A DNA stretch of 64,000 nt from assembly GCA_965248775.1 (NCBI GenBank), contig OZ252150.1, positions 4,526,001 to 4,590,000 on the forward strand, in the 5' to 3' direction. A program made the translations under genes and the position numbers. The notes under the pieces are model-generated. The model saw only the letters and a program-made list of their open reading frames with translations. It was not told where the DNA came from and made no database searches. Each line of letters begins with the position of its first letter. Position 1 is the first letter of the stretch. Below, in pieces: positions 27,461 through 36,793 of the stretch. Origin of the DNA: JBHHUI01 sp965248775. GTDB taxonomy: Bacteria; Chloroflexota; Anaerolineae; Anaerolineales; JBHHUI01.

Positions 27461-28240
27461 ATGGCAGACTATCTTAAAGAACTCTTCGGCTTGCAAGGTA
27501 AAGTTGGGGCGCTCATCGGTGCGGGCGGTTACCTCGTTAGTGAAATGGCGCGTGGGCTGGCAAAGGCAGGCGTCAAGGTAGCGTGCTTAGACATCAATTT
27601 GGAAGCAGCGCAAAGGGTGGCGGACGAGATTCAGGCCGCCAGCGGCCAGGCGCTTGCACTCGAGATGGACGTGACCCAAAGCGAGGATTTTGAAACGACG
27701 CTGGCTGCGATTATCGCTGAGTTTGGCGATCTGGACTATGCCGTGTTTGGCGCCAACCTAAACGCGCCCACGCCATTCTTGGAAATTCCTTTGGATGAAT
27801 GGCACGCCATTCTGGACGTGCACCTGGCCGGGACGATGTTAGGATTGCAGGTGTTTGGCGGCTACATGGTGGAACATGGCAAGGGAGCCATCGTCACAAT
27901 CTCCTCAGCTTCCGCCGGCCCACCGCTCTCGAAAGCCTTTACATACTCCGTTGCCAAGGCGGGGGTCAGGAACCTGACGCAAAACGTGGCGCGCGAATGG
28001 GCCACATCCGGCGTGCGCGTCAACGCCCTCCGGCCGGGCTTTTTCCCTACAGAATGGAGTAAACAGCACTTTATCAGCCCTGAACGGGAACAAGCAATTT
28101 TGAATCATACAGCGATGAGACGCTATGGTGATCCGGGAGAGCTCGTAGGTGCAGTGCTGTGGCTGCTCTCAGACGCGGCCAGCTTTGTTACCGGCACCGA
28201 GATTGCTGTGGACGGCGGCTTTAGCGCTATGACAATATAA
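27461..28240 (+). CDS. Short-chain dehydrogenase/reductase
   Basis: This 259-residue SDR is of the mannonate/gluconate oxidoreductase type. LQGKVGALIGAGGYLVSEMA is a cofactor loop that departs slightly from TGxxxGxG. VACLDINLEAAQRVADE follows, then YSVAKAG with the YxxxK catalytic pair, VNALRPGFFPTEW and a C-terminal VDGGFSAM. ATG 27461 is chosen because the extra nine codons upstream do not match its paralog at 35961. It ends 16 bases before the pyruvate-kinase/ATP-sulfurylase fusion and probably heads that transcription unit. The paralog downstream is decayed, so this is the working copy. Confidence 0.85.
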   Translation: MADYLKELFGLQGKVGALIGAGGYLVSEMARGLAKAGVKVACLDINLEAAQRVADEIQAASGQALALEMDVTQSEDFETTLAAIIAEFGDLDYAVFGANLNAPTPFLEIPLDEWHAILDVHLAGTMLGLQVFGGYMVEHGKGAIVTISSASAGPPLSKAFTYSVAKAGVRNLTQNVAREWATSGVRVNALRPGFFPTEWSKQHFISPEREQAILNHTAMRRYGDPGELVGAVLWLLSDAASFVTGTEIAVDGGFSAMTI

Positions 28241-28256
28241 CTGAGTTGGGGAATTA

Positions 28257-30428
28257 ATGAGATTTGAACTTCTTTGTACACTCGGCCCGGCTTCTTTGAA
28301 TGAGCGCGTGCTTCCACGTTTGGATGAACTCGGTGTTGATCTCTTCCGAATCAATCTATCACATACAGAAATTGATGATCTTTCTGAGATAGTTCATTTC
28401 ATCAGACAACATTCCACGGTGTCTATTTGTCTGGATACGGAGGGGGCTCAAATTCGAACAGGTAGGCTCTCGAATGGACAAGTTTTACTGAGGGAGAATG
28501 AGATCATTCGAGTTCCACGACGCAAAATCATAGGTGATGAAACCACATTCAATTTCTATCCCCACGATATTATCAGTAAGCTCGAAATTGGCGATCTCGT
28601 CAGTATTGATTTTAATTCAGTGCTTGTCCAAGTGATAGAGAAGAATGATGCGGAGGTAAAAGCTCGCGTGTTTGTGGGTGGATTGGTAGGGCAGAATAAG
28701 GCTGTAACGGTCGATCGAGACATATATTTACCTGTTCTTACAGAGAAAGATCGCAAAGCATTAGCAATGGGCGCGGAATTAGGCATTAAGCACGTAGCAC
28801 TTTCTTTTGCCAATCGGGCAGAGGATGTTGATGATATCCGAGCCGTCGCAGGCGCGGATGCTATTGTGATATCAAAAATCGAGTGCATCAATGGCATCAT
28901 TCATTTTGATGATATTGCAGCTGCTTCGGATGTTTTATTGCTTGATCGTAGCGATTTGTCGCGCCAAATACCCATTGAGGTGATCCCTCAACTCCAAAAG
29001 GATTTTATTCAACGTGCCCGACAGCAAGGGGTGAAAATATATGTAGCGACTAATCTACTTGAGTCCATGATAACGTCACCTGTGCCCACCCGCGCCGAGG
29101 TAAATGATATTTACAATACACTCGCCGACGGTGCTTCTGGTCTCGTTCTCGCAGCGGAGACTGCGATTGGGTTTTATCCGGTGCGATGTGTGGTGATGGT
29201 CTCGAAGATTATTAAGCAATTTTCAAAACCGTTGGATATATCTTCGAGCAAAAATGTCCGCGAACAGACATCTTTGTTACTGGTAGAACCTCATGGCGGC
29301 AAATTGGTCATACGGTCTCGTTTCGAGGTAGATCCGCATAGCTTCATTTCGAAAACAGTGCAAGTGTCTCGGACTGTGCTCTCCAGCGCAGAGCAAATTG
29401 CGCTGGGTACATTTTCGCCTTTGTGTGGCTTTATGCATAAAAACGAACTCGATGCAGTACTAAACGAATATTGTCTTCCAAATGGGACTGTATGGCCGTT
29501 ACCAATTGTTTTGCAGATCGATGAAGATATGGCGCGTGGATTAAGCGTAGGCACCGTGGTTGGCATGGTGCTGGGAGGAACAAATGAAATCTATGCAGGC
29601 CTACATCTGGAAGATATTTACAAGTACGATCTAGATGAGATGGCTTTGAAAACATTTGGGACCAATGATGATAATCACCCGGGTGTTCAGTTGTTGAAGC
29701 AAGGCGGTGAGTTATTCCTAGCAGGCGAGATCGAACTATATAGACGTTTGCCATCGAAATACAAGCTTTACGAAATAACTCCACGCCAGGCAAGGACTAT
29801 ATTTGAGGGTAAAGGGTGGAGCAAGGTTGTAGGTTTCCATACAAGGAATGTAATACATAGGGTACACGAATATATTCAAATGAATGCCTTGGAGAAGTAT
29901 CATTGCGATGGTATTTTAATTCATCCTGTAACAGGGCGAAAGAAACTTGGTGATTACACAGCCGACATAATTTTAAAGAGTTATGAATTGATGGTTGATC
30001 GATTTTACCCGAAAGGCAAAGTGCTTCTGGCTGCTTTTCAGAACTATTCACGGTATTCTGGTCCGAGGGAAGCCGTGTTTACGGCTTTGTGCAGAAAGAA
30101 TTTTGGCTGTAGTCACTTTGTCGTGGGTAGAGACCACACCGGCGTCGGCAACTACTATAAAAATGGTGATGCACGCATATTGTTCGAGCAACTTGGGGAT
30201 ATTGGTATAACCCCCATATTCTTTGACGAGGTTTATTACTGTGCCCAGTGTGGCCAATATGTTGAAGGATGTAAACATGGCGATCAAACTAAGTTCAGTA
30301 TTTCTGGTACTGATGGGAGAGAGATAATTCAATCCGGTGAGATTCCCCCTGACTGGTTCATGCGGCAAGATATTTCTAAACTGATTCTAAATGAGTTAAG
30401 TGGGGGAAACGAGGTATTTATACATTGA
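28257..30428 (+). CDS. Pyruvate-kinase-like / ATP-sulfurylase fusion protein
   Basis: Residues 1-340 resemble pyruvate kinase without its C-terminal regulatory domain: LFRINLSHTE, LDTEGAQIRTG (Lys to Glu against the usual DTKGP), the B domain, LTEKDRKAL, ISKIEC with the catalytic lysine, ATNLLESM and TRAE. Residues from about 345 are ATP sulfurylase: a PUA-like domain with FSPLCGFM, GFHTRNVIHRVHEYIQ (the QTRNP site altered to HTRNV, with the two downstream histidines kept), IHPVTGRKKLGD, VGRDHTGVGNYY and a Cys-rich end YCAQCGQYVEGCKHG. It likely makes adenylylsulfate for the APS kinase that overlaps it. The first domain may supply ATP or drive the reaction, which is inference. Confidence 0.82.
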   Translation: MRFELLCTLGPASLNERVLPRLDELGVDLFRINLSHTEIDDLSEIVHFIRQHSTVSICLDTEGAQIRTGRLSNGQVLLRENEIIRVPRRKIIGDETTFNFYPHDIISKLEIGDLVSIDFNSVLVQVIEKNDAEVKARVFVGGLVGQNKAVTVDRDIYLPVLTEKDRKALAMGAELGIKHVALSFANRAEDVDDIRAVAGADAIVISKIECINGIIHFDDIAAASDVLLLDRSDLSRQIPIEVIPQLQKDFIQRARQQGVKIYVATNLLESMITSPVPTRAEVNDIYNTLADGASGLVLAAETAIGFYPVRCVVMVSKIIKQFSKPLDISSSKNVREQTSLLLVEPHGGKLVIRSRFEVDPHSFISKTVQVSRTVLSSAEQIALGTFSPLCGFMHKNELDAVLNEYCLPNGTVWPLPIVLQIDEDMARGLSVGTVVGMVLGGTNEIYAGLHLEDIYKYDLDEMALKTFGTNDDNHPGVQLLKQGGELFLAGEIELYRRLPSKYKLYEITPRQARTIFEGKGWSKVVGFHTRNVIHRVHEYIQMNALEKYHCDGILIHPVTGRKKLGDYTADIILKSYELMVDRFYPKGKVLLAAFQNYSRYSGPREAVFTALCRKNFGCSHFVVGRDHTGVGNYYKNGDARILFEQLGDIGITPIFFDEVYYCAQCGQYVEGCKHGDQTKFSISGTDGREIIQSGEIPPDWFMRQDISKLILNELSGGNEVFIH

Positions 30429-30973
30429 GCCAAGGTCAAATGTTTTGGTTCACCGGTTTATCCGGAGCCGGTAAAACTAGTGTCGCGAGGGCAGTCGAGC
30501 AGCTACTTAAGGCTGACGGCTATTCGGTTTTAGTGCTCGACGGTGACGATATTCGAAAGCGACTACATGTAGATCTAGGATTCACTGAGATTGATATTAA
30601 GCGAAACAACGAGTTGGTTGCGGAGCTATGCTATACCTATAGAAATGACTACCAGATCTTATTGGTAGCAATTATTTCTCCATATATTGCCTCACGTGAG
30701 CTAGCGCGAAACCTGTTAGGTGAGCGTTTTTATGAGATATATTTTTCAGCAGATTTGGCTACGGTCAGCGCACGGGATGTTAAGGGATTATATTCCAAGG
30801 CGAAGCGGCGAGAGATTGACAATCTAATCGGATTTTCGAATGGAAGCATTTATCAACCGCCTTTGTCGGCGGACTTGGTCATCGATTCGAGCGTAGAAGG
30901 AATAGAGGAGTCGATTGCCAAACTACACCAGTTTGCCACCCAATGCTTGGAACGGAACAGTGCTAGAAATTGA
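30425..30973 (+). CDS. cysC: Adenylylsulfate (APS) kinase
   Basis: MFWFTGLSGAGKTSVARAVE contains the Walker A loop GLSGAGKTS. VLVLDGDDIRKRL is the APS-kinase DGDxxR motif, and DIKRNNELVAELC holds the conserved Arg-Asn. The product is PAPS, the sulfate donor. The usual FVxxPLExCExRDPKGLY segment appears reduced to DLATVSARDVKGLYSKA, and the protein is slightly short at 182 residues. TTG 30425 overlaps the TGA of the fusion gene (TTGA); ATG 30440 is an alternative. Confidence 0.88.
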   Translation: MSQGQMFWFTGLSGAGKTSVARAVEQLLKADGYSVLVLDGDDIRKRLHVDLGFTEIDIKRNNELVAELCYTYRNDYQILLVAIISPYIASRELARNLLGERFYEIYFSADLATVSARDVKGLYSKAKRREIDNLIGFSNGSIYQPPLSADLVIDSSVEGIEESIAKLHQFATQCLERNSARN

Positions 30974-32138
30974 TTATACGAAATTGATGGAAAAATTGCT
31001 CGCACAGCCTGTGTGCGCGTTATTTACAACTGGTAGAACCGGCACAGATTTCTTGCAGAGTTTATTTGATGGTCATCCGGATGTTTTGTTGTTCAATGGA
31101 AATTTGAGGTTTCACGAGTTTTGGGAAAATTCGAGGTGTGTAGCTGCCGGCAGATTTGATATAGCGGATCTGATCGATGAGTTTATTGGGGAGTATATAT
31201 ATCGTTTTAAGTCGCGTTATGATCTGATAGAAAGAAAAGACATGCTGGGCGACGATTATAATCAAACAATCGATGTTGATACCCTGCAATTTAAATGTGA
31301 GGTTAAAAGTCTTTTAGCCGGCAGGGAAATAACGTCGCGGACAGTTCTTATCGCAATATATGCTGGATTTGCCATTTGTCTGGGTCAAAACATAGACAGA
31401 AAAAAGCTGATCTTTCATCATCCACACAACTTTGATCAGCTCGGGGGTTTTCTATCCGACTTCCCGAAAGGTAAAATCATCGTTATGACACGAGATCCGC
31501 GCGCAAATTTTGTGTCTGGAATTGAACACCATCGTAGATACAATTCATCTGCACTTGATGAATCCCACATACATTTTTTTATAGATCGTATATTAACTGA
31601 TGCGACTGTTCTGAATAATATTGAAGTTGATTATGTCGTGATTAGGCTTGAGGATTTGGGTTCTCAACAGGTTCTGCGAAAATTATGTGAATGGTTAGAA
31701 ATTTCATATGATGAATGCTTAACCCGCTCGACTTGGGATGGAATTGCATGGCATGGTGATAGATTATCGGAAAAGGTAAACCGAGAGCCAGGCTGGTCCA
31801 GTGCAATGATTCAGAATAACTGGGAGTCGCGTTTGAGTAAAAAGGACAAATATGTTTTGGAATTTCTCATGTACGCTAGGCTGAGACATTATCGATATTC
31901 GTACAGAGAAATCAACTTCTTAGACTCCTTGTTTGTGTTCTTTCTAATCCCATTGCCTCTGAAATACGAGCTTGTATTTTTTTCATGGCCATATATCAGT
32001 AGTAATAAGCATATCAATATTATTATTCTCTTCAACAACTGTATCGCATACGCACGTCGGGTTCAGCTATTTTTTCAACATTATATTAAAGTGTTGCGCC
32101 GCGAGAAGTTCAATTGTCGATTTTTATCAATTGATTAA
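30960..32138 (+). CDS. Sulfotransferase-family protein
   Basis: LFTTGRTGTDFLQSLFDGHP matches the 5'-phosphosulfate loop of PAPS-dependent sulfotransferases, and VMTRDPRANFVSGIEHH matches the 3'-phosphate-binding Arg/Ser motif. A hydrophobic segment FLDSLFVFFLIPLPLKYELV near the end may attach the protein to the membrane. GTG 30960 (with GGAACGG upstream) and ATG 30987 are both possible; the first overlaps the APS kinase gene. The gene is visibly richer in A and T than its neighbours, which suggests a separate origin. Together with the two preceding genes it forms a complete sulfate-activation and transfer module for the glycan. Confidence 0.8.
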   Translation: MLEIDYTKLMEKLLAQPVCALFTTGRTGTDFLQSLFDGHPDVLLFNGNLRFHEFWENSRCVAAGRFDIADLIDEFIGEYIYRFKSRYDLIERKDMLGDDYNQTIDVDTLQFKCEVKSLLAGREITSRTVLIAIYAGFAICLGQNIDRKKLIFHHPHNFDQLGGFLSDFPKGKIIVMTRDPRANFVSGIEHHRRYNSSALDESHIHFFIDRILTDATVLNNIEVDYVVIRLEDLGSQQVLRKLCEWLEISYDECLTRSTWDGIAWHGDRLSEKVNREPGWSSAMIQNNWESRLSKKDKYVLEFLMYARLRHYRYSYREINFLDSLFVFFLIPLPLKYELVFFSWPYISSNKHINIIILFNNCIAYARRVQLFFQHYIKVLRREKFNCRFLSID

Positions 32139-32194
32139 ATAGATCGATATCTTACAGTAGATCCCATTGTTAAGACACAAAACCGTCCTGGCCT

Positions 32195-32400
32195 ATGTTG
32201 TGTTTTCAATTCATGGATTTGTGGATGACATCGTGGGCGGTTTCCCAGTGTGCGCTTCTCGTAGCACACCTGCGTTGGAGTGAGATAGTTGAGTGATTAA
32301 TTCGGACGCCTCCGAACAGTAGAAGTCGAAGTAATGTATCAGGCACTGCCGTGTTTTATGAACATTGACATTGAAGCCTTGGAGAGGGTGGTTTAAGTTA
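32195..32400 (-). pseudogene. Remnant of IS3/IS481-type integrase C-terminus
   Basis: On the minus strand, NVHKTRQCLIHYFDFYCSE shifts frame into SLNYLTPTQVCYEKRTLG. Together these resemble the last 50-60 residues of an IS3- or IS481-type rve integrase (HYFxFYxxxRPHQSLxYxTPxEVY). An internal stop and a frameshift are present. It occupies the gap between the sulfotransferase and the decayed methyltransferase copy; nothing else is seen there. Confidence 0.5.
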
Positions 32401-32899
32401 TCGCACAGATCGAGGAAATGGCGGACTGACTTGAGTTCACAATACCCCACGCACGACATCAGTTGCCCCGTGTGCGGAAATCAATCTTTTCGTAGATTGA
32501 CGAAGTATCGGGGCAATAGGGAAATATTCATCGATCTCGAGATCCTGCGGTGCTCAGAGTGCACACTTGCTTTTGCGACGCCGTTGCCAAGTGATGAGCA
32601 ACTGGCAGCCTATAACGCCTCCTATTGGCAAAGTGCTCATGGAGGCCTTCCAACTGACCTCACGGTTACAAAGTTTCACTCAGGTATTAACCAATTGCGT
32701 GTTCGCTATGTGCAAGCCTATATTGAAGAACAAAAACGGGCTGTTGCGTCAGTGCTTGAGATTGGCCCTGGTCACGGCTACTTTTGTGCACATCTCCGTT
32801 CGAGATTCTCGGGCGTCGAATATGCTGTTGTGGAAACTGATCGTAGCTGCCATGCACGATTGCACGAGCTAGTGCACCTGGGCGTAAACAACCCGATTG

Positions 32900-34205
32900 T
32901 TAGGCATTGAGTGCTTTGCCTTGATAAGTCCACTTGAAGGGATTCGACATAGTGCGATTGTAGTAGTCGATGAACGCCATTACTTTGGTGACCAGGTCTT
33001 CAACAGAAATGAAGTTGCCACGCCTGAGCAGTTTGCGGGCGAGGATACTGAACCAGATCTCGATCTGGTTCATCTAGGATGCATGTTTAGGTGTGTAGTA
33101 GAAGACGATGCGATGAGAGGCCTCAGCCAGGAACGCAGCACGGGTCTTCATCGACTTCAGGATGCCGCGCCTGCCTTTGACGCCCAGGTCCGTAACGATG
33201 TCTGATTCTTCGGCGACACCCAGCGCAGTCCGCTGGACTGTGTAGCGCACCAGGGATTCGGATTGATGAATGTTGAGGTTATCCACCACGAAGTGCCATT
33301 TAATCGCGAGCGGCTCGGAGACCACTGTGCGCTGGATGTGATTCACGAAGTCTTCTTCGTTGCGCGTATATCCATCACGACCCAGTTCATTCGTACAGTC
33401 ACGTGCAGACTGCATCGTGATGACTGGGTGAGAGGTTGAAACGACTTGACCAACAGCCACATCGAAGTTGACGATGAACGTCTGGGTTCCGTGTCGCTCG
33501 TACTCGAAGTCTTGCAACTCCACCCGACCAGTGCGCATGGGACGGCTCGGATGTTTGCGTTCCAGGGCTTGCACCCCGCTCATTTCGTCGGTGCTGAGCA
33601 CGCGTTCGCCTTTCTCGGGCGCTTGGCGGTACAGCTTGTTAATGGCTTTCACTTTCTCGTCGAAGGCTTCGTCCGGCTCGCGCGTCAACCAGTAGCGGAA
33701 GCGGTGGGGCTGCAGGGTCCCCTTTTTAGCAGCCGCGCTGCGTGCCGCGGTGAAATGTATTCCACAATGCCGCGCTGGATGATTTCATTCGCGATTTCGC
33801 GCGCCGACCAGTGGCTTATAGGTCGCTCTGAGTCTTCTGGCTTCTCGCATGCCACCGCTTGGATAGCACAAACTTGGTCTGTGGTGATGCGAGCCGGTGC
33901 TCCGGGACGCGGTAGGTCTTCCAACCGCTCTGCCACACTCAAGTCCGCCAGCGCGATGGGTTGTAGGTCGAGCCAGCGTTGCCGCCACCGCGTCCAGTCT
34001 GTTCGCGACTGGGCAGACGCACCGTATCGATGTTGACCTCCAACGCGCGCGCAATTCCGGCGTTGCGCCCACCAGCCCCTACTGCCAGTACATTCCGGGC
34101 GCGCAAAGCGACCTGTTGGCCTGTATTATGGCGTGCAGCCACTCGCCGCAGTCCGTTCTGTTCCTCTGGGCTGAAACAAATGGCGATGGGCCGTGGTCCA
34201 GGCAT
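32900..34205 (-). pseudogene. IS630-family transposase, broken
   Basis: The start MPGPRPIAICFSPEEQNGLR and a helix-turn-helix region give way to a second frame with RPGAPARITTDQVCAIQAVA, then WSAREIANEIIQRG. A third frame from 33688 has VLSTDEMSGVQALERKHP, VDNLNIHQSESLV and, after a stop, NQIEIWFSILARKLLRRG-like sequence: the three DDE blocks in order. There are at least three frame breaks or stops. A palindromic insertion (33375-33431) interrupts the stretch between VGQVVSTS and GYTRNEEDF. Confidence 0.8.
33375..33431. repeat. Palindromic repeat C inside the IS630 transposase
   Basis: The block begins TCACGACCCAGTTCA (33375-33389, identical to 10487-10501) and ends TGACTGGGTGA (33421-33431; with the preceding A this 12-mer also occurs in block B). 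Its core at 33393-33416 (24 bases, starting GTACAGTCACGTGCAG) is present exactly, in reverse complement, at 49076-49099. Translated, it adds residues with no counterpart in IS630 transposases. Confidence 0.7.
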
Positions 34206-34805
34206 GAATTCCCCCTCTGTCTTGATTGATGTGCGCGAACTCTACCGCTCCAATCCACCTAAGTCAATCTATGGAGCTATTTGCGCTAAGCGGCACTAGA
34301 TGCCCAAGTCTACACTAGTTTTGATGAACTCGGGGCTACAGCCGGCCAGTTTGACCTGCTGGTGATGTCTCATATTCTCGAACATGCCTCAAGCCCGGTT
34401 GCTTTTTTGCAACAGGCGCTTCAATTCCTTAAACCGGGTGGAGTGCTTTTCGTCGAGGTAGCTTGTCGTGATTACGAGTTCAAAGAAACCCATGAATCGC
34501 ATCTTCTTTTTTTTGACAAGCTCTCATTGATGCGCCTGTTTGAGCGACTAGGGCTGATCGATATTCAACTCAGATATTAGGGCAAAGAGATCGCTCGGCT
34601 GAAGCGGGAAAGGCGACAGTGGTTCAGGTTATATCGGAAAGGATTGTCCGCACTAGGTGTTTTACCCTCGCCAGCTTGGGACAACACAGAACTGAACATG
34701 ATAGACGAACTAGCCATCCAAAAAGTGATTGCCCCCTATGAGGAGCATTTGGTCAAAGAAAAACCATCATGGTGGCTGCGAGCGTTAGCTACGAAACCGA
34801 AGTAA

Positions 34806-35262
34806 GCTGCTGCCCTCTTCTAATCGAAAAAGCAACGCGGGAAGGCTGCTTATACTATGCCGCATATCTCCTGCCTCGTGTAATGGGATATTGGAATGCC
34901 GCAAGTGCAAAGTGCGCTTCTCTCAAAAAACCACATTTGTGGATTGAGAACGTAATTCGCTTTATGTAAGATTCGGATGGGTATTTTTGATAGGCGGATA
35001 CTGCTTGACTTGGTTTCAAAGGTGCAAAGTTTTCTGTGGAAAAAGCTTTAACATAGCTCAATGGAAGCGACTAAGCAAGAATGCGCCAAACATTTCGGCG
35101 ATGATGATCAGGCTGACACCATTTATACATTAGGGTAACTGGTTTATGACAGTCTTTCTAACGTCACTTGAGTGACAATTCCTGGTTTGGAAAATCCATT
35201 GTGCATTGAAGCATTCAGCACCGAATAAGATTCTGATAGTAGCCAACTCTTAGCAGATAATC
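34806..35262. other. Decayed paralogous spacer with mini-ORF
   Basis: From about 34974 to 35145 this stretch aligns by eye with 25763-25925: GACTTG.TTTCA..GGTGCAAAG, then CATTTCGG.GATGATGAT.AGG. It includes a second 24-codon frame at 34977-35051 (MGIFDRRILLDLVSKVQSFL plus WKKL). It lacks the carbamoyltransferase and SGNH genes of the other block. From 34806 to 34970 no product can be named. Confidence 0.5.
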
Positions 35263-35937
35263 TTGATGACACTCTTCAGGTTCTTCTGGGGACGAGTAGT
35301 ATGGTGGCGGATGAATGGCTTTTCTCGTCGCTTTATTCCATTTTTGCTGCGTCGAATATGGCAGCGAGGATATTTTTCTTTTCAAACACAAGTTAACCGA
35401 TCCCAATTATGGTTATATGCTGTGAAGGTAGGGCGAGACCTGAAAACTATGGGATTCTTGGATATTGACCTAGTTCCGGGCGCCGCTTTAGAAATTGGGA
35501 ATAACGTGACTCTGAACTCTTCAGTGCGTCGCTATAATTTGGCGCAGTATGGTCCTGTTAAGATTCGTTGTTTCAGCTCCCAAGCTCGGATTGTGCTTGG
35601 GGATCGAGTGTGGCTGAATGGAACTATAGTTGCCTGCCGCAGCCAGGTGATTGAAATTGGGGCTGGAACCATATTTGCCGGCAATGTAGTGATTATGGAT
35701 TCGGATTTCCACAAGGTCTGGCCGCCCGAACGGCGGATGGTTTATCCTGGCACTGAAGATGATCGTTCTGTGAGAATCGGTGAGAACTGTTGGTTTGGGT
35801 TGAATGTTACGGTGTTAAAAGGATCCCAAATTGGAGATAATGTGGTGGTTGGTGCTGGGAGCATCGTTAGTGGTCAATTTCCCTCTAATTGTGTTGTTGC
35901 CGGGTCACCGGCGCGTGTGATAAAACACCTTCCCTGA
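35263..35937 (+). CDS. Left-handed beta-helix (hexapeptide) acyltransferase
   Basis: The C-terminal 150 residues show repeating hexapeptide strands (IEIGAGTIFAGNVVIMDSD, then VRIGENCWFGLNVTVLKGSQ, VVVGAGSIVSG) and end with CVVAGSPARVIK, the standard finish of the maltose/galactoside O-acetyltransferase group. The DSDFH motif fits the active-site histidine position. The 70-residue N-terminus is basic (MTLFRFFWGRVVWWRMNGFS) and may touch the membrane. It probably O- or N-acetylates a glycan sugar. ATG 35263 follows a non-coding stretch, so the gene may have its own promoter. Confidence 0.83.
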   Translation: MMTLFRFFWGRVVWWRMNGFSRRFIPFLLRRIWQRGYFSFQTQVNRSQLWLYAVKVGRDLKTMGFLDIDLVPGAALEIGNNVTLNSSVRRYNLAQYGPVKIRCFSSQARIVLGDRVWLNGTIVACRSQVIEIGAGTIFAGNVVIMDSDFHKVWPPERRMVYPGTEDDRSVRIGENCWFGLNVTVLKGSQIGDNVVVGAGSIVSGQFPSNCVVAGSPARVIKHLP

Positions 35938-35960
35938 CACGTTCTAGATAGGTAGAGCAA

Positions 35961-36762
35961 TTGGCAGACTACTTAACAGAACTATTTAGCCTTGCGGGTA
36001 AAATTGCTGCACTTACTGGCGCTGGAGGTTTTTGGTGAGTGAAATATCTCGCGGTTTACCCAAAGCGGGTGCCAAGGTAGCGTTGCTAGACATCAATTTG
36101 GAAGCAGCCGAACGGGTGGCGGATGAGATTCAGGCCGCAGGCGGTCAGGCGCTTGCACTACAAAGGGACGTGACCCGAAAAGAGGATTTTTAAAACGACG
36201 CTGGATACGATCCTCGCAAAGTTTGGCGACCTGGATTATGCTGTGTTTGGCGCCAACATGAACGCACCCACTCCATTCTTGGAAATTCCTTTGGATGAAT
36301 GGCACTCAATCCTGGATGTGCAACTGGCCGGGACGATGCTAGGTCTACAGGTGTTTGGCGGCTACATGGCTGAACATGGCAAGGGATCCATCGTCACAAT
36401 CTCCTCCGCTTTCGAAAGCCATAACATATTCGGTTGCCAAAGCGGGAGTCAAGAACCTGACGCAAAATGTAGCACGCGAATTGGCCACAACCGGTTTGCG
36501 AGTCAACGCACTCCGGCCGGGTTTTTTCCCTACAGAATGGAACAAGAAGCACTTCATCACGTCTGAGCGGGAACAGGCTATTCTAAATCATACGGCGATG
36601 AAGCGATATGGGAAGCCCGAAGAACTGGTCGGCGCGGTGCTATGGCTTTTGTCAGATGCGGCCAGCTTCGTCACTGGCGCAGAGATTGCGGTGGATGGTG
36701 GCTTCAGCGCAATGACAATCCTGAGAGTTCCATTACGTTATGGGGCGCCATTCAGTGTGTAA
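35961..36762 (+). pseudogene. SDR oxidoreductase paralog, pseudogene
   Basis: This is a decayed copy of the SDR at 27461. LADYLTELFSLAGKIAALTG stops at a TGA after GGFW, and the frame shifts through SEISRGLPKAGAKVALLDIN to a TAA after KEDF. The match continues with NAPTPFLEIPLDEWHSILDV, loses a few bases near TISSA, and finishes in another frame with YSVAKAGVKNLTQNVARELA and AVDGGFSAMT. At least four lesions are visible. It belongs to the decayed duplicate block. Confidence 0.85.
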
Positions 36763-36793
36763 GAAACCTGACCACGATTGAAGATTCTTATTA

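Larger units (their letters stand above)
32872..34296 (-). mobile_element. IS630-family element, decayed
   Basis: The element is inserted at a TA dinucleotide that is present on both sides (32870-32871 and 34297-34298), as expected for IS630/Tc1-mariner-type elements. The ends GTGCACCTGGGCGTAAACA and, on the other strand, GTGCCGCTTAGCGCAAATA are imperfect inverted repeats. It is 1425 bases long. Its transposase gene is broken, so it cannot move by itself. Confidence 0.8.
32431..34805 (+). pseudogene. Methyltransferase paralog, split by an IS630 element
   Basis: The halves 32431-32871 and 34299-34805 together encode a 314-residue paralog of the methyltransferase at 22663: ISCPVCGN and LRCSECTLAF zinc pairs, VLEIGPGHGYFCAHL, VMSHILEHASSPVAFLQQAL. 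Removing the IS with one TA restores the frame (HEL-DAQV). A TAG at 34578-34580 replaces the CAT found in the paralog, so the gene is dead even without the element. It is the first member of a decayed duplicate of the 22.7-28.2 kb block. Confidence 0.85.
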
